This document shows, in pieces, positions 10,880-21,100 of a stretch of DNA of 64,000 bases (its first letter is position 1; every line of letters begins with the position of its first letter). This stretch comes from Closterium sp. Naga37s-1 (lineage: Eukaryota > Streptophyta > Zygnematophyceae > Desmidiales > Closteriaceae). Under the pieces are notes generated by a model. It was not told where the DNA came from and did not search any database. It worked only from the letters and a program-made list of their open reading frames with translations. The position numbers were made by a program, and so were the translations under genes. The DNA lies in NCBI GenBank assembly GCA_947471745.1, contig CANJKZ010000008.1, positions 2,210,001-2,274,000 of the forward strand, given 5' to 3'.

Positions 10880-12400
10880 CCTGCTCCTGTGATTTTGAGG
10901 CCTTGAACTATGCGATGAATCCCTCAGCGAGCTCGATTGGGTGTCATTGAGACAATTCTTTGTGGATTGAAGCGGTTGAAGGGCCGGGCAAAGGATGAAG
11001 CGGGCACATTGGCCCTCCTGGCCTTTCCACGCCTCAACTAAGGCGTGCCATCCAAGCCAAGCATGGGCCATCGAGCCGCGATCATGGAGCGTCGAAGGGC
11101 ATTATGGGAGGGGAGGTGGCACCAGCTGTACGAGTCCGCCTTGGCCGTAGCACGCCCGGCAGTTCGCCTACTCACTTACACATCTGCAAACCAGGACCCA
11201 TACGATATCCGCCTAGCACTGTGTCGGACGTGGTGTAAAGTGGGGGAGTGGAGTCGAGGGTTGCCTTGCCTCACTGTAGGGGAGATGACGCGACCGTCCG
11301 AGGCGATCGTGGAATCATTGCGAGGGAAGCACCCTGCAAGCGTTGAGGAGCTACCGGAGTGGGTCCACAAGTACACTGCCGACGGTGGTCAGCGGCCGAT
11401 ACTTTGAGCCAACACTTTGGCCAGAGCCATCCATCACAACTACTCAGGGAAAAAGCAACGGGTCCTTCGGGTTGGGACACGGATCATCTGCGCAACACTT
11501 TCCTCACCGAACCCTCCTATCTTGTCCATCTACTGGAGTTGTTCAACCAATGGGTGGCGGGACAGGTCCTCGAGCGAGTTCGACCCTGGCTTGCGCCATT
11601 GATCCTGGTCAGGCTCTCCAAGCCCAACGGCGATGTGAGACTAGTTGCTATCAGAGAGCTGTTGCCGCGCATTCTTGCACGACGGCTTTGCATCGCACTT
11701 CGCCCAGCCATGGCCTCACACTTACTACCATGTCACCAGTTGGGGGAGGGAACCAGTGAAGGAGTAGAGATAATCACCCACGCTTTTAGCTCGTCCCTGG
11801 CGACCCACCCTGAATGGTACGCGCTGCAGATGTCGTGAACGGCTTTAACTCCTTCCATCGGCGTGCGATGTTCGAGGGGTTGCGAGACTCACCTTTCTTG
11901 GGTCTCATTCCGCTCCTGGGCGTCTTCTACGAGTCACCCAGCGTCCTCTACCTACGTGATCATCTTTAGCAGTTGCAGGTGCCTGTTTCGTGGCCCCCAT
12001 TGCTTGAGCATCCCCAGATGGTCGCGCACCTTCTGGCCATTGCAGTATTGGCGCAGCACCAATTGCTTCTCCCAGTCTAGGTTGGCCCGCCTACAGCTGC
12101 ACCTCCCAGTTCGCCTAGGTGGTTTCGAGGTACGCGCTGCAACATCTTTGAGCCCCCTCCCCTACGCATATGGATGGGCGCAGGTGGCGTGTGGTGTGGC
12201 CTAGTTGGGGATAGCGGGAGATGAGGCGTTGTTTTCCGGCTACCTTAGCACCTCGGAGGGGGTGAAAAATCTCGATTGGTGGTTCTCCAAAAGCCTTGAG
12301 CAGCTGCCTGACGCTGTACGCCAAGAGATGCCGAGCCTGCCTCTTTGGGTAGCGGCCCCACCGGTTTGACTTTTCCACACACGACAGGGGCAGTTAGCCG
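10880..12400 (+). pseudogene. non-LTR (LINE-like) reverse transcriptase, degenerate
   Basis: Fragments in changing frames follow the order of a LINE-type ORF2. An upstream segment (LDWVSLRQFF, then TLALLAFPRLN) comes first, then a pre-RT helical part at 11045-11400 (including VGEMTRPSEAIVESLRGKHP). RT blocks follow: LAPLILVRLSKPNGDVRLVA (near 11595), then HQLGEGTSEGVEIITHAF (near 11735) and NGFNSFHRRAMFEGL (near 11838). The C-terminal LHLPVRLGGFEV lies near 12100. The palm YxDD motif is not seen intact. There are several stops and frame changes. I cannot name the clade; the 'HQLG.G..GVE..' block is typical of non-LTR RTs of algae and protists. Confidence 0.72.
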
Positions 12401-12679
12401 TGGAGGAGCTCCAGGTTTTCCGTAGTATGGCTCGTGATGATGCTATTCTGGCATGTTTCACATTCCTTCAGTGTCACAGGTCCAGGATATGGAAATGTGT
12501 TCGATGTAAATTATGAATCATGGGTACAACTATGGGACTATGTATAGGCACGTAACAGGCAGGCAACCATGATATTTTCTAAAATGAAATCACGCTCTAG
12601 ATTCGATGGGAATATACCCTTCCTAAACCGGTACTGTCATTTGGTGCAAAGTAACGCATGTGTGTTCAAAGAGAACGTC
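12401..12679. other. no feature seen
   Basis: This is unique-looking, moderately AT-rich sequence between the LINE remnant and the LTR-like repeat. I see no coding signal or repeat. Confidence 0.5.
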
Positions 12680-13332
12680 TGCGGAGAGTCACTCTACAAC
12701 GGGATGTGGACTATGTTGGAGGACATGGGTTGTACGGTGAGATAGAAGCTTTACATGCGTTCGCACTACTTGTTATGCTTGTAGGTGAAATTGACAAGAG
12801 TTTCACTAGCATAAGTTGAAAATATAAAACACACAATGGCATGGCAACTTCAATATAGCAGGAACACAATACAACACCTAGCAAGCTAGCAAGTCGGCTT
12901 CCAGCGAAGCACAAAGGCGGCTTACTAACGTCGCACCAAGTCGGCTTGCCAACGCTGCAGCAAGGTGGCCTATAAGCGCTGGAGTCGCAAGAGAACATGC
13001 GCCCACATGTGCACACCTACCAAAGTAGGTGCAGGCCTGCTCAACAGACGGTTGCGTTCACATCGTCTACGTGATGCATATTGCGCAGGTGCTAGGTTGG
13101 TCAACGTTCGCAATAACTTCATGGAGCGAAGTTTGCGCTTCCCTCAGAACTTCGTCGACAAGTTACTTGGTCGACCAGAAGAAGGCTACTAAGACGGCGC
13201 CGACTTCGACGGTTGTACGATGCCACGTCGACAATCACCTTCGTCAACCACCGAGGCCCGACGCCGTCCGCCAACTTCACTTCGTCAGATCGGCGTCAGG
13301 CCAGCCTCGCCGTGGTCAGCTCCAATTGAGAT
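12680..13332. repeat. old LTR-like repeat related to the 928-bp insertion at 56595-57522, opposite orientation
   Basis: Several blocks match the reverse complement of the 56595-57522 element in the same order: tgcggaga near 12680, 'gacaagagtttcactag' near 12795, 'cccacatgtgcac' near 13001, and scattered GTCGAC or GTCAAC sites to about 13240. No target duplication is visible. It is clearly more diverged than the other copy. Confidence 0.6.
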
Positions 13333-13399
13333 CATTTGCATTAGCACCATATAGACACTAAAGGATACCTATATGTTATAGACCATATACATACAACAC

Positions 13400-15391
13400 T
13401 TTCATACATCCCAAAAGGCTTTCCACCTCCTTCTCCCCCGGTTCCATCACCATCTCCTCTTCCTCCTCAGGTTCTGCGCCTCCACTTGCTTTTAGCTCTG
13501 GTTCAACCCTATCATCCAAGCGTTCAAATAGGGGGTTGCTATCACCAGTGGGGCTGGCGCGTCGTTGTAGACGTCAGCCTCTTGTCTGTCCTCAGGTGAG
13601 CGAGAGCAAGATGGTCCCCGCTTCCATCCACATTAGTGGTGATGCTACATGTCTTCAAGGAACGACACACAAAGTCTACAAGAACGTCCTCCTATGAGGC
13701 TTCGTGACCTGAGCACCTTCTCGACAAGAGGCTTCTTCAGGTTGCATGCACAATGGACAATATAGGAGGAGGGGGTTGAGGTTAACAGGTCGGGTGGGCA
13801 GCCACGTGGAGGACAAAATGTGAACCTCGCCTCTTTTCGTGATACCTTGGTCAGCGACCCACGTCTGGTAATGGTTCATAACAAATGTCTTGATGCTCTT
13901 GTTGATGCTAACATCGGGTGTTTGCAGTCACCAAGGATGATCGGCTGTATGCCGTGCAAGAGGTTGAATGTGCTCTTGACTAAGGATGTCAGATGTCCGC
14001 CGGGAGTCGGCGATGACTAGAATTGAAATGGTTGTTGCCAATCCTTGAACGTGCATGCTTGGGGAGAGGACCTTTGTCGTCCAGTCCAGTTCTCGTCCAT
14101 CCACTCTTTTGGATGGATCCTGATGATGACGTCTGCAACTGTAAAGGCAAAGAGAATAGTACGCACCACGTGGTACCGGTATCTCGGGCAAGGTGAGGCT
14201 CTCAAAGATGACGTAGGGGGGTAGCTTCCTCCCCACAGCGGTGCACGGCAGCATGACGGTAAGCCCATCATTTTCATATCCCGACGTGCGCACATGCACT
14301 ATCCACGTCCCTCGCCTTTCTAGTGTCTGCTCATAGGGCAGTTCGATGAAGAGTAGCTTCTGGTCAGCAGTCACCACGTTCTTCAGTGGAATCTCCACTT
14401 GACCATCATCTGACGTGCGAAGCGCCAAACGGGTTCGACTTTCTCTTTGCAACCTGTCAGGGGACATGGTGGGAGAACACGAGGATCGTTTTTTTGTTTC
14501 CGACAAATGAGAAGTATAGTGACAAGGCTGATTCAATAAAGATGGCTCACCAGATGCTAGTTTCAGGACCGTCTACGTTTACACATATGTGGTAAGGCCA
14601 CATCTGCTTAGAGCTCCATCGGCTGGAAGCCTTGAGTCAATGGTGTTGCTTCATGTACGCACAGCTCCAGGCCCGCAACAAGGAAACTAGCACACGCAAG
14701 CCTTGGCTACGCTTGCCGAGGAAGCGACTGTAGGGTGCTTCCTCCATTTGCAGATATATTGGGCCGCGACCAGCACCAGCGAGACGCTTCCTGCTGGTCA
14801 TGGAAGTATTGGTCCTTGCACCATTGGAAAATGAAAATGAGATACACTCAGGTTGTTGTCTAAAAGGAAGCGGATCTAATTAAGCTTTTCAGTGGCCGCT
14901 ACCGTATTGCCCACATTTTCCGCCTCCTGACGTTTACCCTTGGATCCGGATGAGCCTCGTTCTTGTTGTATTCGAGGTTTTCCGGCAAGGTTCTGGTGCA
15001 CGAGAACACTAATTGGAACATTGAGTAGAGCATTATCGGGATTCGGTGAATCCCGCCTCGTGGAAGCTAAGAAACACGGGGAGCAGGAGGAGCAAGTGAA
15101 GTGGGAGATTGGAGGAGCTGGAGGAGTGCGAGGGGAAGGAGGAGCAGGCGCGAAAGACGGGGCAGGTGGCGCGGAAGGGGCGGGTGGAGTAGGCGAGGCA
15201 GCCATAGCAGGCGGAGTAGATGGGGCAGCCGTACCTTTCGGGTTAGGACTACGAGGAGAAGGGAGCACGGCTTCTGAAAAGGATTGCGAGACAATACTGC
15301 ATAGGGCCATGGTGAAACAGTGAATCGTGAAGAAACCCAAGCATGCATTTTTAACCATATGCGTACCTGCAATCTTCAGTCTATCATGCAA
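13400..15391 (-). pseudogene. second pogo/Tigger-like transposase (pogo-2), broken
   Basis: Read on the minus strand, a Pro/Ala-rich N-terminal part (about 15110-15290) resembles the one upstream of the pogo-1 transposase. The DDE core follows near 14350-14200 (RRGTWIVHVRTSGYENDGLT, then GRKLPPYVIF), and then PDVSINKSIK near 13910 with FVMNHYQTWVADQGI after it. A C-terminal block of CGISNALDG type is degraded (CSITTNVDGSGDHL near 13630), with an acidic tail near 13450. Several stops and frame changes are present. The order and spacing match DDE_1 transposases of the pogo group. I could not place its terminal repeats with confidence. Confidence 0.78.
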
Positions 15392-15612
15392 TATGCACGC
15401 ATCGCACCTTGCCGAAGAAAGGTCTCATGCCGGACGCCGGACTACTGGGACGACGTACCACCTTGACTCATTGTCAAGGCTCGAGCAAGACGAGAGCAGG
15501 CGTGGTGAGAAGTGTTTCGTGATGTTGAGGGTGTGAAACATGGAGTACGCTGAAGCGAGCGGGAGAACGGCGGTGGAAGAGGACAATGCAAGAGGAACCG
15601 ACCTCGTTAACC

Positions 15613-15964
15613 AAGTTCAGGCAGGAGAGTTGGCAAGGAGCACGTGGCCCCTCGCACAATGTGACAAGGTGGGTAGTGGGGATTGCACTGATGGCGTGCC
15701 AGCACATGGTCTCCATTGCAGCCTATTGGTCACTGCATGAAATCAATTTCACTAACACTGCTTGAATTCAGGAGCCAATGGAGCTTGATTTGTACGATTT
15801 TTTGCGATAGAAACCACACAGATCAGTTGTGTTCCTTAAGTTCATTCGGAATCTGTGCTTTTCTCTATTTCTGTGACTTCCACCCCCCCCCTCCCCCCCC
15901 TCCTCCTCCCCCCTCGTCCCAAAATCAAACACCCCCCTGAAGCGGGTATTTATCAATACACCCT
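15613..15964. repeat. dispersed 350-bp repeat, copy 1 (with an empty MITE site)
   Basis: The block from 'ttaaccaag' to 'aatacaccct' is nearly identical to 26152-26831 apart from a MITE in the second copy. It includes 'aaaccacacagatcagttgt' and a C-rich tract. It lies just upstream of pogo-2 on the minus strand and may be that transposon's 5' end or a separate short repeat. Confidence 0.8.
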
Positions 15965-16340
15965 AGTTGGGTCCACTTGAAGTCTCAAACTCACTTTGGA
16001 TAGTTGAAGTGTTTTTCTCCGTAATATTTTCCCTGACGCGAGAAACACTGGTTGAGTCTTTCACAATTTTTTATCAAACAACAATCGTCGCAAGCATGGG
16101 AACATATGTCGCAAGTTTGCAACGTGCAAATCCCATACACATTGCATGCCAATTTCGATAAGTGCAAGCATGTGCAATTCAAGCACGCCAATTGCCATTC
16201 ACATGGGCTTGCAAGGTCTGCAATCACAATGTAAGAAAAACAAGAGGAGGAAAACAACAGAGAGTTTCAATGTGACGAGATACGAGAGAGATAGGGCGAC
16301 AGAAACGAGGACGCGTGCAGAGAAATGTGTGAGCAAAGTC
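15965..16340. other. no gene seen
   Basis: This AT-rich stretch between the dispersed repeat and Copia-2 contains only short open frames with no recognisable motif. Confidence 0.5.
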
Positions 16341-16478
16341 TGTCAAAACATATGTGTTCTATGTTATGTAGGCTATATAGGGACTAGCCTTAGGGGGTAC
16401 ACAATTCACGTTGTCATTCTTACTTGTACCCCCCTCCCCAACCTAATCGACACTTCTTGTTCTCACATCCTTCTAACA
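16341..16478 (+). repeat. 5' LTR of Copia-2
   Basis: This is a 138-bp block, TGTCAAAACATATG to TTCTAACA, followed at once by the primer site. Confidence 0.93.
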
Positions 16479-16889
16479 TGGTATTAAGAGCTAGTAGGTC
16501 CTTAGGACCAGATTTTTAAAAGGGCCCACTGTTAGTTCCTGCCCAAATCGCGCCCCTAGGCGCGTCACGTTTTTACCCTGCTCAAAACGCGCCCTAGGCG
16601 CGTCGATTTTCACTGCCTAGCCCCGCTGCCCCACTGCCCAGTCCGCGTGCCCCGCTGCCCTGCCTGAGCGCCGCCCTGCCCGCGCGCGCTTTGCCTGCAG
16701 CTGCGCCACTCTGCATGCCCGCGCGCTCTGCACGCGCACCCTGCTGCCCACACGCGCGCTGTCCGCATGCACTTTGCCGGCCCCGCCAGTGCGGTCTGCC
16801 CCGCAAATGCGCTGCCCGCAAACAGCCTACGCCCGGCCTGCGCCCTGCCCACGCGCACCCCACGTCCACCCTGCCTGCTCCCTGCGCGT

Positions 16890-17150
16890 CCGCGCTGCTG
16901 CTGCTATCACTTCCGCAGCTGCTACTGCTGCCAAGCGATGCTGCTGCTGCTAAGCGCTGCTGCTGCTGCTAAGCGCTGCTACTGCTGCTAAGCGCTGCTG
17001 CTGCTGCTAAGCATGCTGCTGCCACTGGTGCATGCTCTGGTGCTGCTGCTAAGCGCTGCTGCTGCTGCTAAGCGCACTTCTGCCCAGAGCCGCTGCTGCT
17101 GCTAAGCGCTGCTGCTGCTGCTAAGCGCGCTGCTGCCACTGCTGCTACTG
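16890..17150 (+). repeat. Copia-2 leader: CTG-rich tandem repeat
   Basis: About ten imperfect copies of 'gctgctgctgctaagcgc' lie between the primer site and gag. The array differs entirely from the leaders of Copia-1, -3 and -4, although it lies in the same place. Confidence 0.85.
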
Positions 17151-17747
17151 CACGCGATGCTGCGCTGTGCCCTGCCCGAGCCACGCCGCCCTGCCGAGCC
17201 GCGCCGCCCTGCCCGAGCCGCGCTGCCCTGACCGAGCCGTGCTGCCCTGCCCTTACTTAGAAGCACTGCCCTGCTGCTGCTGCCACTGCCGCTACTGCTG
17301 CTATGGCTACTACTTTGCTCACCTTTGATGCCAAGGGGCACCCGATCGGTTTTGAGAAATGTCTCGAGATATCCTCCACTAGGGAGGATATCTCACTGTT
17401 TGAGCATACCTCCGGGTCTGTCGCTAGCCCTACTGAGTCCACAGACCAGAAAGTTCGTTCTCAGTGGACCGCTCGTGACGCCGGTGCAGCCCTTACTGAC
17501 CGTAACCACATTCCGCCCAACCAGCGCTCTTATTTTCGCCAGCTTAAGACGGCCAAAGCGCTTTACGACGCAGTAGTCAAACGCTACTCCTCCCCGTCTT
17601 CTGCCACAATAGGCCGCCTGGCGCTACAGTTCCTCTTTCCTGAGCTCGCCGACTTCACCATTGAAGCCGACCTCATCACGCACCTGCACTCTCTTGACAC
17701 CCGTAACCGTGCTGCTCTAGATGCCGACTTTCTGGCTGAGAACAAGC

Positions 17748-18121
17748 TGTCAGTAGATCTGCACTGTGGATGCCCGGTCGATCCTAGGGGGGGTTACAGG
17801 CGCATATGCCTGGGGGGTTATGGGCGCACTGACCCGCTACTTAACAAGCCCTTTTATCCCAATGGTCTAGTGGTTGGGATTCTGACATGGTATCAGAGCG
17901 GTCTCGGGTTCGAATCCCGGTGTATGCACATGTAGGTCGTTGCCGCTGTGCTCAGTCCTGGGCCTCCCATTGTGGGGGGGTGTCAGTAGAGCTGCACTGT
18001 GAGATCCCCGGTCGATCCTAGGGGGGGTTACAGGTGCGTATGCCTGGGGGGTTATGGGCGCACTGACCCGCTACTTAACAAGCCCTTTTATCCCAATGGT
18101 CTAGTGGTTGGGATTCTGACA
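17748..18121 (+). mobile_element. TRIM-2: complete 374-bp miniature LTR retroelement inside Copia-2 gag
   Basis: LTR1 spans 17748-17887 and LTR2 spans 17981-18121. The 93-bp internal region opens with TGGTATCAGAGC and closes with a G-run purine tract. The target duplication CAAGC is perfect (17743-17747 and 18122-18126). The host reading frame resumes after it, so it inserted after Copia-2 did. The first half of the two LTRs differs in a block while the last 80 bp are identical. There is no coding capacity. Confidence 0.95.
17856..17928 (+). ncRNA. tRNA-like Pol III promoter/fold across the LTR-primer-site junction of TRIM-2
   Basis: An A box TGGTCTAGTGG (17863-17873) and a B box GGTTCGAATCC (17907-17917) lie 44 nt apart. 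The stretch folds by eye into a D arm (GTCT with GGAT), an anticodon-type arm (TCTGA and TCAGA, five pairs, 7-nt loop) and a T arm (TCGGG and CCCGG, loop TTCGAAT). The LTR end CA and the primer-site start TG fall inside the 7-nt loop. The acceptor arms do not pair, so this is not a tRNA gene. The 5' half resembles tRNA-Glu/Asp genes. TTTT runs lie just upstream (17852-17855) and at the same place in LTR2 (18086-18089), where they could stop Pol III. That it is transcribed is inference. Confidence 0.6.
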
Positions 18122-21100
18122 CAAGCCCCCCATGTATCTCACCCTCTACTTTCTCATGACTCGCCTCCCTGACACGCTTCGTGCTGTTCGTGATCTCTTC
18201 CTCTCTCTCGACCCCACCAAAGTCACCATAGACTCGTTTGAGAAACGCCTCTTAGAGGCTGAGTCTGCTGCCCTAGCTGTAGCTGCCTCCCGTGGCACTC
18301 CCCTCCCCTCCGTCTTCGAGGGGTGCTCCCCCTCCCTTCTCGTGTCCTCTGTTGCCTCTGCTGCTGCTGTCGACCTCCTTGGTGTTGAGGAGGTTGGTGC
18401 TGCGTCTGCTCTTGCTAGGAGGTGCAAGAGCGGTAAGGGAAAGGGGGGCAAGGGTGGGGGTGGTGGGGGTGGTGGGGGAGGTGGGGGTGGCGGTGGTAGT
18501 GGCGGGGGCGGTCGTGGTGGAGGTGGTGGGGGAGGAGGGGGCGGTGGCGACACTGGAGGTGGAGGGGGTGGTGGGAGCAGTTGGGGTGGTGGAGGGGGTG
18601 GGGGTGGCACTCGGGGTGGAGCTGGAGGGGGTGGAGCTGGAGGCTCGACTACGCGCTCTGCTACGTCTGGTGGTGCAGCCGGTGGTGGAGGCGGCTCTGG
18701 GGGTGGACAGCTGCAGCTCTCGTCGCAGCAGCTTTGGGAGTGGGCAGTCAGGCGTGGCAGCTCGGGTGGCCCAGCTCGCTGTGGGTACATCCGTCACAAA
18801 GGTCACCCTGGCGCGGCTTGCACCCGCACTGATCACACGGAGTCTCGCTGCTTCTTTTGCCTCAACGACCTGTATCGTGCGGAGCATGGTGAGCAGAAGA
18901 AGACTCCTGACTGGTTAGCTTTGCTGAAGAAGGACATCGATGTCTTTGCATGTGATTGAGACGTGATCCATGCTTGCATGTATGCTATGTATGCTGCTTC
19001 TGCTAGTGTTGAGGGGGACTGTTATTCGTGTGTGCCTAGAGTTGCTAGAGTAGAGGCTGCTAGTCTTGGTGCTTTTGACTCAGCTAGCACAGGTGCAGAG
19101 CCTGAGGAGGCCTTGCACACTTTTACGCTCGACTCAGAAGCGTCTCGTTGCTTCTTCCGCGACAGCACCACAGTCACACTGCTCACAGTCCCTGTTCCTG
19201 TCACACTGGCCGACCCCTCTGGGGGCCCGGTAGTCGCGCGTGGCGCCACTGTTCTCCCTTGTCCGGCGGCCCCTTCGGGCCTCCTCACAGGTCTCCACCT
19301 CCCCTCGTTCGCTAAGAACTTGGTGGCTGCCTCTATCCTCCAGGATCAGTGGGTCACTGTCACCCAGCCTGGAGGCGAGCTAGTGGCGATCTGTACGCAC
19401 TCATGCACTGGTGAGCACCTCGCCATGTTCACTCGAAGGCCTGGGTCTGGCCTGTACACACTGAACACTGAGTCTGCACTGGTAGCTGAGTCAGGTCAGG
19501 TAGCTGCATCGGTTGAGGTCGCTGCATCGTGCTCGTGTCGTCTCCTCACGCACCAGACTCTCCTCTGGCACCACCGTCTTGGCCACCCCTCCTTGCCACG
19601 CCTTCGTGGCATGCACTCCCGTCTCCTTGTCTCTGGGCTTCCCAGGTCCCTGCCCCCGCTCCCGAGGTCGCTTGCACCGTGTCTTCCCTGCGTCGAGGGG
19701 CGGCACCGCGCCGCTCCTCACTCCTCCTCGTTTCCTCCGACCACAGCTCCTCTGCAGACCCTCCACATGGACGTGTGGGGTACAGCTCGACTCCCTGGAC
19801 AGGGCGGAGAGCGCTACTTCTTGCTGGTGATAGACGACTACATGCGCAACACCACGGTCTTCCCCTTGCAGAGCAAGGCGGAGGTCCGCAGTGTTCTGAT
19901 CCGCTGGATCCGTGCTGTCCGTTGCCAGCTCTGTGCTCGGTTTCAGCAGGACCTCCCGGTCCTGCGACTGCACTCTGACCGAGGTGGTGAGTTTTCCTTC
20001 GGTCTCCTCGAGGAGTTATGTGGCGCTGAGGGCATCCGCCAGACGTTCACGCTTCCGGCCTCTCCACAGCAGAATGGGATTGCAGAGCGCCGCATTGGCT
20101 TGGTGATGGAGGTTGCTCGCACCTCCATCGTCCATGCGGCTGCTCCCATTATCTGTGGACGTTTGCGGTCCGATACGCTGCTGAGCAACTCAACCTCTGG
20201 CCCCGTGTCTCCCACCCGGAGACCTCTCCCACTCTGCAGTGGACGGGCGAGGTTGGTGATGCGTCGCCGTTCCGGGTCTGGGGTGCCCTTTCGCTTGTTC
20301 GCAACCCCCCCACAGGGAAGCTCTCTCCCCGCACTCTTCGCTGCGTCTTCCTTGGCTTCCCTACCGACGCCTCGGGCTGGCAGTTCTACCACCCGGATTC
20401 CCGTCGTGTTCTCTCCTCCCAGGGCGTCACCTTTGGCGAGTCTGTCTGTTTCTACCGTCTCCACCCCCACCGCAGTTCCTCCGTGCCCCTCCCGCCTCTC
20501 GCACTGGTCTCCGACCCCCCCCCGGTAGCCCCACTCCCCCCACACGGTCCTGCTCCCTCAGGTGTGTCTCAGGTTGACCCGTCCCCCTTGGTTGAGCCAG
20601 TCGAGGTCTCCTCTGACACCTCTGGCCCAGCTGAGAGGGGTGACCCGACTCCTGCTGCCACCGAGACCCCTCGCCGCTCTGCGCGCTTGGCGGTCCCTCC
20701 TGGGTTTCCGCCTCGACCGTCTTCACTGCCGCTGCAGCCTGTCGCTGTGGACTATGGTGCTGCAGGAGGTGGTACCACTGGGGGTGCTGGTTCTGGGGGT
20801 GCTGAGTGTCCTCTGGGTACAGGAGGTATAGGAGGTACTGGTGCTGGTGGTCCTGGTACGAGTCGGCAGGACGCTCTCTCGCTGGAGCGGCTTCGCGAGT
20901 GGGCTGTCCAGTGGGGCAGCCCTGGTGGTGGAGCTAGCCGTCTTCGAGCGGGAGGTGCTGGGAGTACTGGAGCTGGAGGTGCTGGCACTGCTGGAGCTGG
21001 AGGCTCTGCTACTGGTGGTACTGGTGCACGTTGGCAGGAGACCCTCTCGCCGGAGCGGCTTCGCAAGTGGGCTGTCCAGTGGGGCAGCCCTGGTGGTGGA

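Noticed and set aside
11343-11759. Overlapping open frames beside the LINE reverse transcriptase blocks
   Set aside because: Only one frame carries RT motifs; the other is a shadow.
13820-14595. Plus-strand open frames over pogo-2
   Set aside because: The transposase motifs lie on the minus strand; these are antisense.
16594-16991. Open frames in the Copia-2 leader
   Set aside because: GC-rich and CTG-repeat leader between primer site and gag, with no motif.
17856-17928. A true tRNA gene (Glu/Asp-like)
   Set aside because: The A and B boxes and three arms are present, but the acceptor strands do not pair and the stretch spans an LTR end and primer site in every copy. It is part of the TRIM, not a tRNA gene.
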